64,000 bases of DNA, taken from the NCBI GenBank assembly GCA_050084515.1, contig CM114271.1, forward strand, positions 35,092,001 through 35,156,000, written 5' to 3'. Every line of letters starts with the position of its first letter. The stretch's first letter is position 1. The notes under the pieces were generated by a model, which was given only the letters and a program-made list of their open reading frames with translations, was not told where the DNA came from and searched no databases. Source of the stretch: Blasia pusilla (taxonomy: Eukaryota > Marchantiophyta > Marchantiopsida > Blasiales). Below, piece after piece: positions 47,850 through 58,787 of the stretch. The translations under genes and the position numbers were made by a program.

Positions 47850-50350
47850 CAAAATTACGACGTCCCAAACTGCGTAGCTATGTACATACAATCATCACAC
47901 CATATCCCGTACAAGATACCGTATATATTGGGACAAACGTCAATTAGGACAACCCTTGAGTCTGCTTAGCGTTCCAAATTAGTGGGAACACCCTCCGCCA
48001 CGGTCCTAGACGAGTGACCAGTCTAGACCTACAGCCTTCCTAGGGGAATTGAGGGTACAGTACTGTCTGCATAGGTTGGAATAGATTCTACCGATCTAAA
48101 TATATAGGTTTCCTTATCCATCCCCATATACGAGTAATTGTACATCTATCTTGAATACAGTTTACGTGTACATGGAAACAGTGCACAGCCGATCACCATT
48201 ACACCACACACGTATGTTCCCCTTTTACCCACCCACCCCATACATCATAACTGTATTTTTGGGAAAAGGTTTTGTTTCCAGAGTAGACCAAGAGTTATGA
48301 ATTACAAACTAGAAATTCTTGTAAAAAACTTGTAGGATTCTATAGGGCACACTAGTCTATTTTTGAAGAAAGGAAAAAGAGTTTCCTCGTTTGGAAAGCG
48401 TTTCATCATACACGAATAGTTTGGAATCTGAAGATCATGGTGTGGCGTAAATACGAGATCTCCCTCTTTTGCGGAAGAATGTAGTTTAGAAATTCGTTCT
48501 GGTCCATGGAAAGACTTTGGGTCCCACTTAGAAGTTCCGTTGTCATTATGTCTTCTTTGCTAATCACGTCTTAATGTGGCTCCCACTATTTCGTTCATGG
48601 CTTGCATGCTTTCCACAAGAAGACAACAAGGAAATACGGAGTTACATCTGGAATTCTGTGCACCAATGGGGAGATGATACGTGTTGGAACCTCTTAACTT
48701 CTCCTAACCCTCTAACTTTCAAATAAATCATGAGGTTACATTTAAGAAAAAAGAAAATATGCTTACCATTCGTTACCATTCGTTAGCAAGGATATCACAT
48801 ATTTATATATTATTATTGGAGAGATTTTTTTTGAAAATTTTCTCTTTTTGACACTTATATTTTCAGTCAACAAGATATTGGCCTTTTGAGTCAACAGAAC
48901 TGTTGAAAATTAATTTAAAATGATATGAAAATTCTGAGAGTTGATTATGAGAGGTAATTTAAATCCGGGCATTGAACGAGCTTACATGAGTGAAAATTAG
49001 AACGAGAAATGACATGTTGACATCATATGAAGAAGGTGTCATATATAATTAGCTTTAGTAAGAATGCTTGTGCAATGCAATTGAGTCGTAACCTAGAGAC
49101 GATAGGTATGGGAAGTTCATTTTCCGGAAACCTATGATTGTTGGCAACCAAATGTTAATGTTGAAAATTACGCAGAGGGTTCTGGTATGAAAAGACAAAT
49201 AATAGAAAGGTAGCAAGTATCCACGATTAATTTTACATTCAAGTGAATATTTGATATTAAAAAAATTCACGCGGTGCATTTTTGGTAAATACTTGGTCCG
49301 TCGAAAAAATTTCGGAGCCTCTTTGCCTTTATATTCCAAGTATCACATAGATTTGAACATATCTCCAACTTCCAATCTAGTTTCAAATCCTTGGCAAGAT
49401 TGGAAATTGGTCAAGCCTCCCTCCCTTAGGAGCCAAGGATTCAATCTCTCATATGCCATCTCTTTCCCCTCCTACTACTCTTATCAAAATAACATCCCTT
49501 CCAGGATTTGAACTAGCTAGACCTTCCACCATTTGGGAACCAAGGATCCTATCCCTTTATAATACTTTAAGCTTATAATAAAAAGCTCCTAAGTAATACA
49601 AAAGAATACTCACACATTATATTCTAGCAATATTAGCTAATACAAGTAGCCCAAAGAACTTATAGTGCAAAGATGACTTCCAACTTACCATAGCCCATAA
49701 GTCTTAAAAGTTTATGTTTTCCACTCAAAAGGTGGAAAGAAATAAAATTTCAACTTTCTATCTTTCCACAGAAATAAGCTTCAAGGACTGAACTTCATGT
49801 TTCATCTCTTTAGGGTTTACAAGTGCAACCTCCAAATTATCCCTCAAAGACAATGCCACTCCAAAACGTACACATAACTCATCTACATATGTACAATGTC
49901 AACTCTTCAACCCTACTTGCCTTGAAGGCATATTTAGAGGATTCAATATCCTCATTACACCAAACAAACTATTATCCCTTAAGTGGTTGTGTAAAACATG
50001 CATATACACTCTCAAAAAGATTATTTTGGAAGGTAAGAGCAGCCTCCAAATCCTTTCTAGTCGGATCTCTCACTACATCGATGTTATGGAGCTTTCATCC
50101 CCTTATGTAAGATTGCAAGCGTTTTAGATATCCACCACCGTGCGGAGGGTGTTGAAATCAAGTAATAGACAATAATTTGTATCCTCTGAGAAGGGAGAAG
50201 CATTTAAGTTGTGGTTCTCCATTAAAAAGTTCATTGTGATGGAAAAATTCAGAACTCACTATATCACCAATAGTACTAACATCTATAAATTTATATTGGA
50301 AGACTTTACTCAAGTTAGCAAGAGTGAACAAAATATGAGCTTGAAAGTAG
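47850..50350. other. AT-rich intergenic DNA, nothing recognised
   Basis: Short frames only. Two similar phrases around 49435 and 49540 (ACCAAGGAT/GCCAAGGAT with flanking matches) hint at an old duplicated repeat. Confidence 0.4.
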
Positions 50351-50351
50351 A

Positions 50352-50768
50352 GTTGGTTGCACATGAATAAAGTCCGTGTGTGTGGGCATGTCTATGCCCA
50401 CGGACTTATTTCCATCCTAAAGAAGGACATGTCCGTGCAGGCCCAGGTACGCACGACCTGCAGTTGATCCGGCCAAGCCCGCTACGTAGATCCGGACGTG
50501 CCGAGTCTGCACCTACTTTGTGGCCCAAGTGAAGCCCGCAAGGTTGACTGGGCCCCCAGTAGGTGAGCTCAAGCCCACACACATGGCGGGCTCAACTGTG
50601 GGCCTTGTGCACGCATGGCTACTCGCCTACCACAAGCTCCGCGCGGGCTACAAAGTGGGTTCAGGCTTAGCCCGCCCGGGTCTACACGGTAGGCTTAGAT
50701 GCGGGCCGCGGGTACCCGAGCGGCATGTCCGTCCCATGGACGGACTTGATCGTTTCCGTGCAACCTTG
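50352..50768. mobile_element. hAT-type miniature element (CAAGG family), copy 4
   Basis: Ends GTTGGTTGCAC (decayed CAAGG start) and GTGCAACCTTG, with inner inverted parts (AAAGTCCGTG on the left, GGACTTGATC on the right). The interior is GC-rich with GCCCGC words as in copy 2. Flanking octamers GAAAGTAG and GTTGGTAG agree at five of eight positions. It lies right next to a hAT transposase remnant. Confidence 0.7.
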
Positions 50769-50799
50769 GTTGGTAGATCATTTGAAATGATCTCAACCT

Positions 50800-51400
50800 A
50801 TTATAAAGATTAGTAGCATTACCATCGTCCTTGGATGGGGAAATATTTCTGAAATATCTAAGAATTGATTCCAACAAATCACACAATTTAGTAAACGCTT
50901 GCTAATATAAGAACTAAAAAAATATAAAATGCTAATATAAATTTTTTTATGATACCTCTTCATAAATCTCTCCATTGAACTTGTCATTGAACTTCTCTTG
51001 CAATATTGCCAGAGCACACTTCCTCTTGGAAGACCTACTTAAATATCCAACTATAGTGTTTAGGATGGAATCTATTTTTGTTTATATATGGATCCTTGCA
51101 AGTTGGTGCTTTGACTCTTGTCATAGCAACCAAATTGGTTCTATTTGCAACACAATGCATAAATAACAAGAAGGGATTTAGCTTCATTAGTTGCGAGGCT
51201 ATCCCATTTTGACTCCCTACCATAGTTGAGGATCCATTAGAGGCCAAAGCCGCCATTTTCATGGTCTCTAGTTCCGAGTCCTTCACCAACTCCAAACGGT
51301 AATTAGTAATGGCATTTGAAATTTCTCTAGACATTGCATCAATTCTAAACCTTGATGAATGCAGAGGAGTAGCTAGGCCGAGCCAGACCACTAGTAGCAT
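50800..51400 (-). pseudogene. hAT-superfamily transposase remnant (ZNF862-like type)
   Basis: On the minus strand it reads KMAALASNGSSTMVGSQNGI, then NPFLLFMHCVANRTNLVAM. In this group the same block is normally DG(S/A)STMVG followed by HC-AHR, part of the RNase H-like catalytic fold. In another frame it continues with SKRKCALAILQEKFND and then KLCDLLESILRYFRN. These follow the family's order. Frameshifts and a stop near 51035 break it, and both ends are missing. Confidence 0.8.
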
Positions 51401-52480
51401 AAAAAATAAGCAAGGTGATACGAGGGATTCTTTCAACATCCAAGGAATAGCAATTGCAAATAACATGTGGGCGAAGTGTTTATACGAATGTGGAATACCA
51501 TTCAACGTAGTATGGAAAAATAGTTTCAAGCAAGCGGTATTGGTAATAACAAACGTGAAGGGTTACTCAGGTCGTAGTTATAATTCATTGCATACCACTC
51601 TACTTGAGAAACATATGGGGAAGGTGAAAGAAAAGATGGATGGCATATTGGATAATTTGTGTTTGGGGATCATGATCATCATAAATTCTTGGACCAATGT
51701 GAGGAGTAAGTCTTTAGTAAACATCATGGTCTTGTGAGTCGTGTCCACAAGGTGAGGTCATGATCGCCTCGGTAGATATCAAGGGGCAATCCCAAATGAA
51801 TGAATGGTTGGCAGATCATATAATGAGGACTATTATGCACATAGGTCCAAATTAAGAATGTGTTGCAACTTATGACAGACAGCGATAGCAATGAGCAAGC
51901 AACTTATTGAAGCAAAGTTTCCATATATTCTTTGGGGTGGATGTATATCACATTCTCTTGATCGGGTATGCAAAGAATGGGATAAGTGGCCTTATGTGGA
52001 TAAGATTTTTTCACAAGCTAGTGAGATGGTTGAATTTTTTAAGACAAGAACTCGGGTGTTGGCCTAATTCATGGAAACCAACTAAGTGAAGAGATGATTG
52101 TTGCCTCTTGCAAACACATGCTTTGCAACAAAACATATTATGTTGGGATATGTCTTAGAATTGAAGGAGGGGTTCCATGCCATGGTTTCCACAAATTATT
52201 TTTAGGGAGTATTTCAATGGAAGGGATGCGAGGCAAATGAAGAAGGCACGAGAGATTGGGACTATTATGGCCTATTATAATATTTGGATAGAAGGTGAAA
52301 AGTTTTTTGTTGTGGCTTTTCCAACTCTTATTCCGTTAAGAGAGTGTGATGGTCATAAGCCAATGACGAGGCATATTTATTGCCATATATTTGAGATAAT
52401 TGAAGAGACCCTTTTTTTTCCTATAACTCCATGGCCTAGTGTGGAATCGTGGATGGAGGATATCACGGTTTTTTTATGAC
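51380..52480 (+). pseudogene. hAT-superfamily transposase remnant (DUF659 type)
   Basis: Plus-strand frames give AKCLYECGIPFNVV, then SYNSLHTTLLEKHMGKVK and SWTNVRSKSLVNIMV, the DUF659 domain of plant hAT transposases. After frameshifts come DSHSLDRVCKEWDKWPYV-like sequence around 51950 and EYFNGRDARQMKKAREIGTI (52205-52265), then RECDGHKPMTRHIY. The C-terminal dimerisation domain is absent. It starts head to head with the minus-strand transposase remnant and is not closely related to it. Confidence 0.82.
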
Positions 52481-52509
52481 AATGTTGAGAGCTACAGAAA
52501 TGACTATTC

Positions 52510-52632
52510 CTACATGTCACATGTCACCTCCTCACTAGCCTCTAGATCTAAGGACCCTCTATCAGACCTCGCCATCAAAGTCTTGACACCCTGACTCTCC
52601 ATAGCCAACAAGCTCAAATAGGCCGACGTGTG
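52510..52632 (-). mobile_element. Ty3/gypsy copy E, lower fragment
   Basis: Reads SAYLSLLAMESQGVKTLMAR, then EASEEVTCDM, the linker between RNase H and integrase. It continues exactly where the other fragment of E at 62959-63402 leaves off, which shows that copy C was inserted here. It ends near 52510, next to the hAT transposase remnant. Confidence 0.8.
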
Positions 52633-53256
52633 TGTCATGCGTATATACATCGCTGTCATCCAACACACACACAAACATGCACGATCCCATGCTAACTCAT
52701 GGCATCCAAACAACGAGACAAGAAGTACCAAAATATCTCCAATAAAGTAAGATCCAATCTCTCTCTACACAATCTCACACCATAGCTCTCAAAGGTGTGC
52801 ACTCTCTTTCATGTCAAACCAAACCCAGTCTCCTAATGAGAGGCTTGGGTTTCACTCACAAGGCAAGGGATCATAGCTCCACCGCCTCATGCCAAGAGGT
52901 TCAACAAAGAGTGAATGAGCTCTCAAGCTCTCTCTCCTTGGGATATATATCCCTCCCCTCTCCCAAGCTCTCTCCATGGTAACCTATTCTCCTAAGTCAC
53001 CTCCTTGGCTCTTGACCTGATGTAGGAGGTCAAGGGTTACTTACCAAAAATAGAAAGTTGATCATATACTCAAATGGTACTTATCTAAAATAGTAAGTTC
53101 CTCAATATGGCTCCAAACGAGCCAAAACGAAGGGGAAACCTACTCTCTCAGGTTTCTCGGGCCTCAGTAGGTCATCCTCGACCTCCTAGGCCTGTCCTCC
53201 ACTACTCTTGAAGACGTTTTACTAGATCTCGCCGATCTATCCTAAAGGATGTGATA
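52633..53256 (-). repeat. 3' terminal (LTR-type) unit of copy C
   Basis: In the element's direction it starts TATCACATCC (a changed TGTCAC) at 53256. It contains GGATATATATCC as a likely TATA region and ends with an X segment (52743-52633) finishing GCATGACA. The part 52743-53256 matches 62450-62958 at the other end. The X segment does not follow the matching part at the 5' end, so the exact LTR is unresolved. Confidence 0.75.
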
Positions 53257-53259
53257 GTT

Positions 53260-53397
53260 GTCATGCGCATACACATCGCTATACAACATACATCGCTGTC
53301 ACCAAACACACACACAAACACCCACGATCCCATGCTAACTCATGGCATCCAAACAATGAGACAAGAAGTACCAAAATATCTCCAATTGCCCCCTAGT
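53260..53397 (-). repeat. Internal X repeat and polypurine tract of copy C
   Basis: A polypurine-like CTAGGGGGCAA (about 53386-53397) is followed by TTGGAGATATTTTGG and about 125 bp that nearly duplicate the end of the 3' terminal unit (52633-52743). Copy D is built the same way. Polypurine tracts prime plus-strand DNA synthesis and normally touch the LTR, so this intervening repeat is unusual. Confidence 0.7.
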
Positions 53398-53570
53398 TGG
53401 TGGTTAGGTCCCTCTAACTCCAGATAGCCATCTATTCCTACCTACCATGACATACATCTCTCGGATGCTAAGAGCAAAAGCCCGGGTGCTCATGTGGCCC
53501 CATCGTTAGTCGCCTTCCCGTCATCCATGTAAGAGAAAAATTCGGGATCGAAACCTACCTAGTATCTCCT

Positions 53571-53712
53571 CTATGTACATTTGGGACACATCCATCGTCC
53601 CCGAGGAACCCTAGTGAGAGGTGGCCTCAGACATGCCATATGCCAACCTATCGAACAAACATCACAGACTAGCATCGTGGCCGCACCACGGGAAGAACCA
53701 CACAACATACAA
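53571..53712 (-). pseudogene. PHD finger at the integrase C-terminus (copy C)
   Basis: The last 45 or so residues of the 182-codon frame 54119-53571. All eight zinc ligands are present with canonical spacing: CMLC, 11 residues, CDVC, 4 residues, H, 2 residues, C, 14 residues, CPKC, with the conserved Trp two residues before the seventh ligand. It ends at the natural stop of the polyprotein. PHD fingers bind histone H3 tails, often by H3K4 methylation state. In this place chromoviruses have a chromodomain, so it may steer integration; that is inference. The finger itself carries no lesion, but the polyprotein around it is broken. Confidence 0.92.
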
Positions 53713-54960
53713 CACAAGCCTGCAAGAACTACTGCTAAGCTCAGATCCACTGTAACATCAATGTTAGGAAGGTGACATGGTGCACAATTACGCACATGGT
53801 CCTTCCATACCATACCATCGCGTCCCTCTAGCAAGAGAACACCGGATGGCAAAACGTCACGCACTCTCAAGATAGTGCGCCTGCGATCACATCCAACGCC
53901 GCGGTGCCGCCGCCTGCGCCGCAAGTAGACATAATCTCCGTGATGAAACCTTCGGATAGTTGGTCGATAACCACCACCCCGAATAGTCGCATACCTCAAC
54001 GTATCCCGATGTTGCGCAATCGCCAAGTTCTCGAACGCCATGGGCATCACTCTCTGAAACAACTCAGCCCTTTGAGAACATGCTCGCATCCATACATCTA
54101 GGTTATCAAGGTCCAGCACCTCACCAACATCTTGACGAATGGCCGCACGTTAATCTGGCTCTCGGCCATAAAGTAGCAAGTACGTTGAAAAAGATGCTAA
54201 GGATGCGTGCTTGGTGAATCTGTATCCCATCGCCAACCAGGGCAACTGGAGGTCCCAATCTCCTATGTGACCTCTTTGCAAGCCATACTTGGGTAAACCC
54301 CTCTTCACCGTCTGCACAACTCTCTCCGCTAATCCATCCGCCTCGAGATGATCTCGCAAAGTCGTACGATGGTCGATGAGCACTGATCACACAAGGCCTG
54401 AAACTCACCGCGAAACTCGGTACCCTGGCCTGTCAACACCTCAGCCGGTGTGCCATAATGACTCAACACTCTATCAAGGAAGGCATAAGCTACTCCCTCA
54501 CTCGCTTTGTCAGGAAATGCAACCAACTCGATCCACTTCGAGAAGTGCTCGACCATCACCAACACATAACGACTGTGACGCTTTGTCAAAGGCAAAGGTC
54601 TTGCAAAATCCAAACTCCATCTATACCCTAAGCCCATGATCGCTAATGGATGCAACTGTGGAGTCGGAGCATTGAACGATGCTCGGACCCGATCACAAAC
54701 CATGCACTTGGCAAAAAATTGCTGAACGTCAGTCTGCATGCCTCACTACCAATACTCAATCTGGAGCAAGTTGTACGTCCGCTTCACCCCAAAGTGACCC
54801 AACTCCTCGTGGGCACGCTCCACTAGTCGTGCTCTCAACGAAGGATGTGGCACTATGCGTACTGTGCCATCCTCCCAAACCCTCAAAATATGTGTCCCCT
54901 CCCAACGGAACCGTCTGGCCCGCTGTAGGATCCGATCTCGCTCTCTAGCACCCACAGTGC
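53713..54960 (-). pseudogene. Integrase (copy C)
   Basis: Order on the minus strand: HHCC zinc region (ERAHEELGHFGVKRTYNLLQ, then CMVCDRV), catalytic core (SLDFARPLPL with the first Asp, VEHFSKWIELVAF, then TGQGTEFRGEF), DGLAERVVQTVKRGL with the Glu, LLLYGREP, and a C-terminal basic part (HHGDYVYLRRRRRHRGVG) leading into the PHD finger. The second catalytic Asp is Gly (codon 54428-54430), although copy A keeps Asp there. Frameshifts near 54370 and 54130 and a stop at about 54743 also break it. Integrase joins cDNA ends to target DNA; this copy cannot. Confidence 0.9.
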
Positions 54961-55218
54961 TCGCAACGCTGTCAGTACAAAGGTACTCCAAGACTACTCC
55001 ATCATCATGAATATCTCGGCCACGTGTCCTCTCCTCATTGGCCTCGGGATCCAAGGACTCTCCACTAGACCTCGCCATCGAAGTCTCCACACTCTGGCTC
55101 TCCATAGCCAACATGCCTAAATAGGCTGACGCGTGCCATCCTGGCACTGACTCCTCATCACTCTCTCCATGCCATCGAGCTCCAGTCGCATCTCGTTGAC
55201 TCGAGCATGGGTTAAGAC

Positions 55219-55640
55219 TCAACCCATCTGCATCCTGGTTGAGCGTCCCAAGTCTATGTACCACCTGAAATCATATTCCTGCAACAATAGAGCCCATCTC
55301 GCAAGCTTCCCTGTAAGCTTGTCAGACTCCATCAACCACTTCAGTGGTTGATGATCAGTGATGATGGTAAAGGGGTTGCCGAATAAGTAACATCTGAAAT
55401 GCGTGACACCCCACATCGCAGCCAAGCACTCACCCTCATACGAGCTGTACTTCGCCTCTCCAGCGTTGTTTGAGCGGCAAGCATAAGCCACCACGAACTC
55501 TCTACCCTCATCATCATGTTGGGTGAGCACCGCTCCAAGCCCCAACATGCTCCAATCTGTGTGCAACTGGAAAGGACGCCCCCGGATCCGTCTCCTCAAG
55601 ATGGGCGCAGACGTCAATCTGTCCTTGAGCAACTGAAATG
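55219..55640 (-). pseudogene. RNase H (copy C)
   Basis: Part of the 153-codon frame 55680-55219. It reads LHTDWSMLGLGAVLTQHDDE, then YEGECLAAMWGVTHFRCYLF and TIITDHQPLKWLMESDKLTG, the Ty3/gypsy RNase H with its first Asp and Glu and the TDHQP block. The enzyme removes the RNA strand during reverse transcription. A frameshift lies at about 55255 (EYDF continues in another frame as VVHRLGTLNQDADGLS), joining to the pre-integrase linker at 55264-54960. Confidence 0.92.
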
Positions 55641-56646
55641 CTCGCTCTTGGTCATCCCCCCAGTGCCACTCATGATCCACCTTTTCAGCAAGGTCAGGGG
55701 CTTCGCAATCGAATTGAATCCGTTGATGTACCGCCGATAGAAGTTCGCCAATCCCATGAATGGGCGAACACGGCTCACATCTATAGGGCGTGGAATGCGT
55801 GAGATAGCCTCTACCTTTGTATGCTGAACATCAAGGCCCCCTAGGTATATCGTATGACCCAAGTACTCAATTTGGTCGTAGAAGAACTTGCACTTGCTTG
55901 GATGTAGCTTGAGCCCATGTAATTGCAATTGTCGAAACACCTCCTCTAGATGTCGCTCATGCTCCTCAACCGTGGCGCTAAAGACTATGATGTGATCAAT
56001 ATAACACCTAGCAAAATCCAGACTAGCCAAGATCCTATCCATGACCCTTTGGAACTCAGCCGGAGCGTTCTTTAACCCAAATGGTAAGAACAGCCAGTGG
56101 TACAAACAATCCTTCCCGTGAGGATCGATGCCCCAAAATGCCGTCTTCTGCATGTCCTCCAATCTGATAGGCAGTCGATGGTATCTGGCTCGCAAATCCA
56201 ATGAACTGAAGACCTATGCGTGACCAATCACATCACAAATCTCCTTTAGGGGCGGGCATGGCATACCTATCGGACTTCGTCTGTCGATTGATAGGTCGGT
56301 AATCCCCACACATCCGCCTATCCGTCCAGTTGCCATGCACATGCTTCTTGGCGCGCATGACAGTGGCAGATGCATACTCCCCATGGGACATCTCCACTAG
56401 TCCTGCTCTGACCAAGTCTTGGCTCCTACTCTGAATCAGAGCCCTCTCCATATCACTGTACCTATAGGGTCGTCGGAAGATCGGCATGTCACTCGACAAC
56501 TCAATGCGGATCCCCGGTCCCTTCAGCGTACCCAAATCCTCCATGGTAAATGAAAAGCAGCTCCTATAACTCTTGAGGAACTGATGTATCCGGCGCCGCT
56601 CTCCTACTGTCAACTTAGGGCCCATATCTGGCTCCCAAGTCTCCAT
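55640..56646 (-). pseudogene. Reverse transcriptase (copy C)
   Basis: The first frame (56646-56233) has DLGTLKGPGIRIELSSDMPI and MCGDYRPINRQTKSDRYAMP. The second (56201-55614) has FLPFGLKNAPAEFQRVMDRI and later FMGLANFYRRYI. The catalytic tetrad reads YIDH where YxDD is expected (His codon 55992-55994), which should abolish activity; copy B still reads YIDD there. A frameshift and the stop near 56202 separate the frames, within the block ending VFSSLDLRARYH. Sequence and order are standard Ty3/gypsy. Confidence 0.92.
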
Positions 56647-56974
56647 CGTGACTACGGTAGGACTCTCAGGTGCGGGTATTGGTGGTTGCTATGGTGCAAC
56701 CCCATCTTGAACAACAACACTCGGCTGCTCTTCTACTTCCAACTGCAAATTCTGATCTCCTCCACATGCAGTGCTCAATACCATGCTCGATGCTGTGGCT
56801 ATCATCTTCTGGCGTACCTGCAAAAAATCCCAAGAAGTCCAAGGGTGTCTCTCCCGATCTCCCCTGGTGTGTTGATCTCCTCGGGTCTCGCCCCTAGCCA
56901 CTGCCTCCACCGTCTCCGTAGGCATGGGGCTCACCAACGCTACCGCTGTGATCTGTCGCGATCTCATCTGACGC

Positions 56975-57945
56975 TGCTCAGCTACTCCCAAGATGAAGAT
57001 CCATGTCAAGCAGTTCAGGTCCATCGCCTGACCCAAGACATGGCGTCGTGATGCCTCTGATACTGACGGGACTGCCGTCACTCCTGTGGGAAATCCCATC
57101 GCCCACTCTCTCTCGTCGGCGTTAGGCTCCACCAACCTTTGAACTTGGTAATCCCAAACCAAGCCACGATCGGCCTCCTTGTATGCATAGGAAGCGGGAA
57201 AACTCACAAACGTGGGAAAGGCTGCCCGCAACCTACCTACCCTATTGACCACAGTCAGCGGTGGTCGATCATCGTGCCTCACTGCTTGTGATCGAAGACC
57301 TGGATCTAGAATGGAATCCACTAACAAATGGGAGGGGCGCTCCACTTTTGCATATGCCCTCCATAACACCGCATGGGGCACCAAGTTGGTTCACCATAGA
57401 CGCAGGGGATGGGCTCTAGAACCTACACTCGCCGCATCCAAGAACACTTCTGGGCCGATCCAGGCACGCACCTGATGAGCACTTGTCACCACCCGTGACA
57501 TGGAGTCTCCTAAGATGGGCACATTCTTCCGAATGTAGATTGGAGAACGAGACTCGTGCTCCTACAACTGCCGTAAGACCCTCAACATATCCCAAAACAA
57601 TCTGGACCGAGTGTCGCCCAACCGCTACCTCGTCCAACACACAATTGGCCCTAACATGGCCAACCGGGATTGACCAAATCAATGGTCCCTACCCGCTCTA
57701 AGTCCTGCGCCCCCAACAAGGAAATATCCCTCGGTAGGGAACTCTGGTACCCTGTACCGTGGACGCAGACAATAAGTCGGGAAAACGGAGGCGTAACTGC
57801 GCCACATATCGTAGTGAGACGCGCCTCGCAACATCATCACTCTCCACATATAGGTACTGCTGTACTCGCACTCCTGCTTGCAAAACAACAGCTAACCTGG
57901 TGCTAATCCCTCCAAAGAGATCTAACACTCGAATACCCTCCTCCG
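56975..57945 (-). pseudogene. C5 DNA methyltransferase, DNMT3-like, within pol (copy C)
   Basis: Between protease and reverse transcriptase. In element order: motif I (IRVLDLFGGISTRLAVVL, 57934 down); QYLYVESDDVARR, matching motif II with its acidic residue; motif IV (TIDLVNPGWPC, catalytic Cys codon 57654-57656); RSRLFWDMLRVLRQL; a motif VI-like RKNVPILGD (ENV expected, Lys for Glu); motif VIII-like SRAHPLRLW; RLVEPNADEREWAMGFPTGV and RRHVLGQAMDLNC as motifs IX-X. Motif order is not permuted, so it is not a DRM. The AHxxR and GFP-T-RR-LG pattern is closest to DNMT3. Lesions: a frameshift near 57715, TAG right after the catalytic Cys (57651-57653), and stops near 57625, 57565 and 57385. The last 231-codon frame (57384-56689) carries motifs IX-X. 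Family role: cytosine methylation with S-adenosylmethionine. Confidence 0.88.
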
Positions 57946-58399
57946 GGATACACCACATAATGGGTGTGGTATCCAAGGGTGTCATCGTAGCACTCCCTGA
58001 TACCTTGGGTTCCTCAGACCCATCCCGCTCCGGTACAAACACCTCGCTCCACGCGGTCTGCATGTTCTCATTTGCCAATCGTCGAAGCTTCTCAGTCGAG
58101 CCCCACAGCGGCACCACTCCTCCACGGAATGATGCAGCTACCATAACACTCCTCTCCATAGAAATGTCAGGAACGGAAGTATCCTCTACATGGACATATC
58201 CCTCAATCAAATCAATGGGCCAAGTGATGGCATTGCTAAATGTTGCTAAGGTCGCCATCTCTCTTGGCCGTTGCTTGATAACTCCACCTATGAATTGAAC
58301 GGGTAATGAACTAAGGCGCCCATCACTTGACTGCCATCCTGGTCTGTAGGATGCTGACTCCTCCCAATAATCCAGGGCAAACCCCATCGGGTATAACAC

Positions 58400-58696
58400 A
58401 GCTCCACCCACCAAGACGTCATAGGACTCTGGATCAGTCACTATAGCCTTGGCTCGCACCACGGACTCATCTATAGGATGTCTCGGGCGAATTCTCACCA
58501 CGACCTCCTGTCGGGTGATATACTGTGTGGTACTTGCTCCACCCAAGGATATCTGTATCCGGAATGGACAACACTCCACATCGGCTCTCGTCAAGCCCAA
58601 TCCTCTAAATGACGCCTTCCCCAACATCAGAGGTTGCGCTCCTGAATCCAGCAAGACGCGTTGCGGACTAAAAGCTCCACCTCGGGGACTCACCAA
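58400..58696 (-). pseudogene. Aspartic protease (copy C)
   Basis: The N-terminal third of the 332-codon frame 58696-57698, which runs unbroken into methyltransferase motif I. It reads QRVLLDSGAQPLMLGKASF with the catalytic Asp-Ser-Gly, then ECCPFRIQ, QEVVVRIRPRHPID and SYDVLVGGAVLYPMGF. Protease and methyltransferase therefore share one polyprotein frame, which excludes a separate neighbouring gene. The 150-residue stretch between them (from WQSSDGR to VFVPERDGSEEP) has no motif that I know. Confidence 0.88.
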
Positions 58697-58787
58697 CTGG
58701 AATACCTCTCCTCAGTTATCCAGCAACATAACACTAGGAGAACCCATGGCACGCTCTATCGCGGGTCTAGCGGGCATCTCGGCCATC

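Noticed and set aside
57759-58298. 179-codon plus-strand frame within copy C
   Set aside because: It is antisense to the protease/methyltransferase frame and contains no motif.
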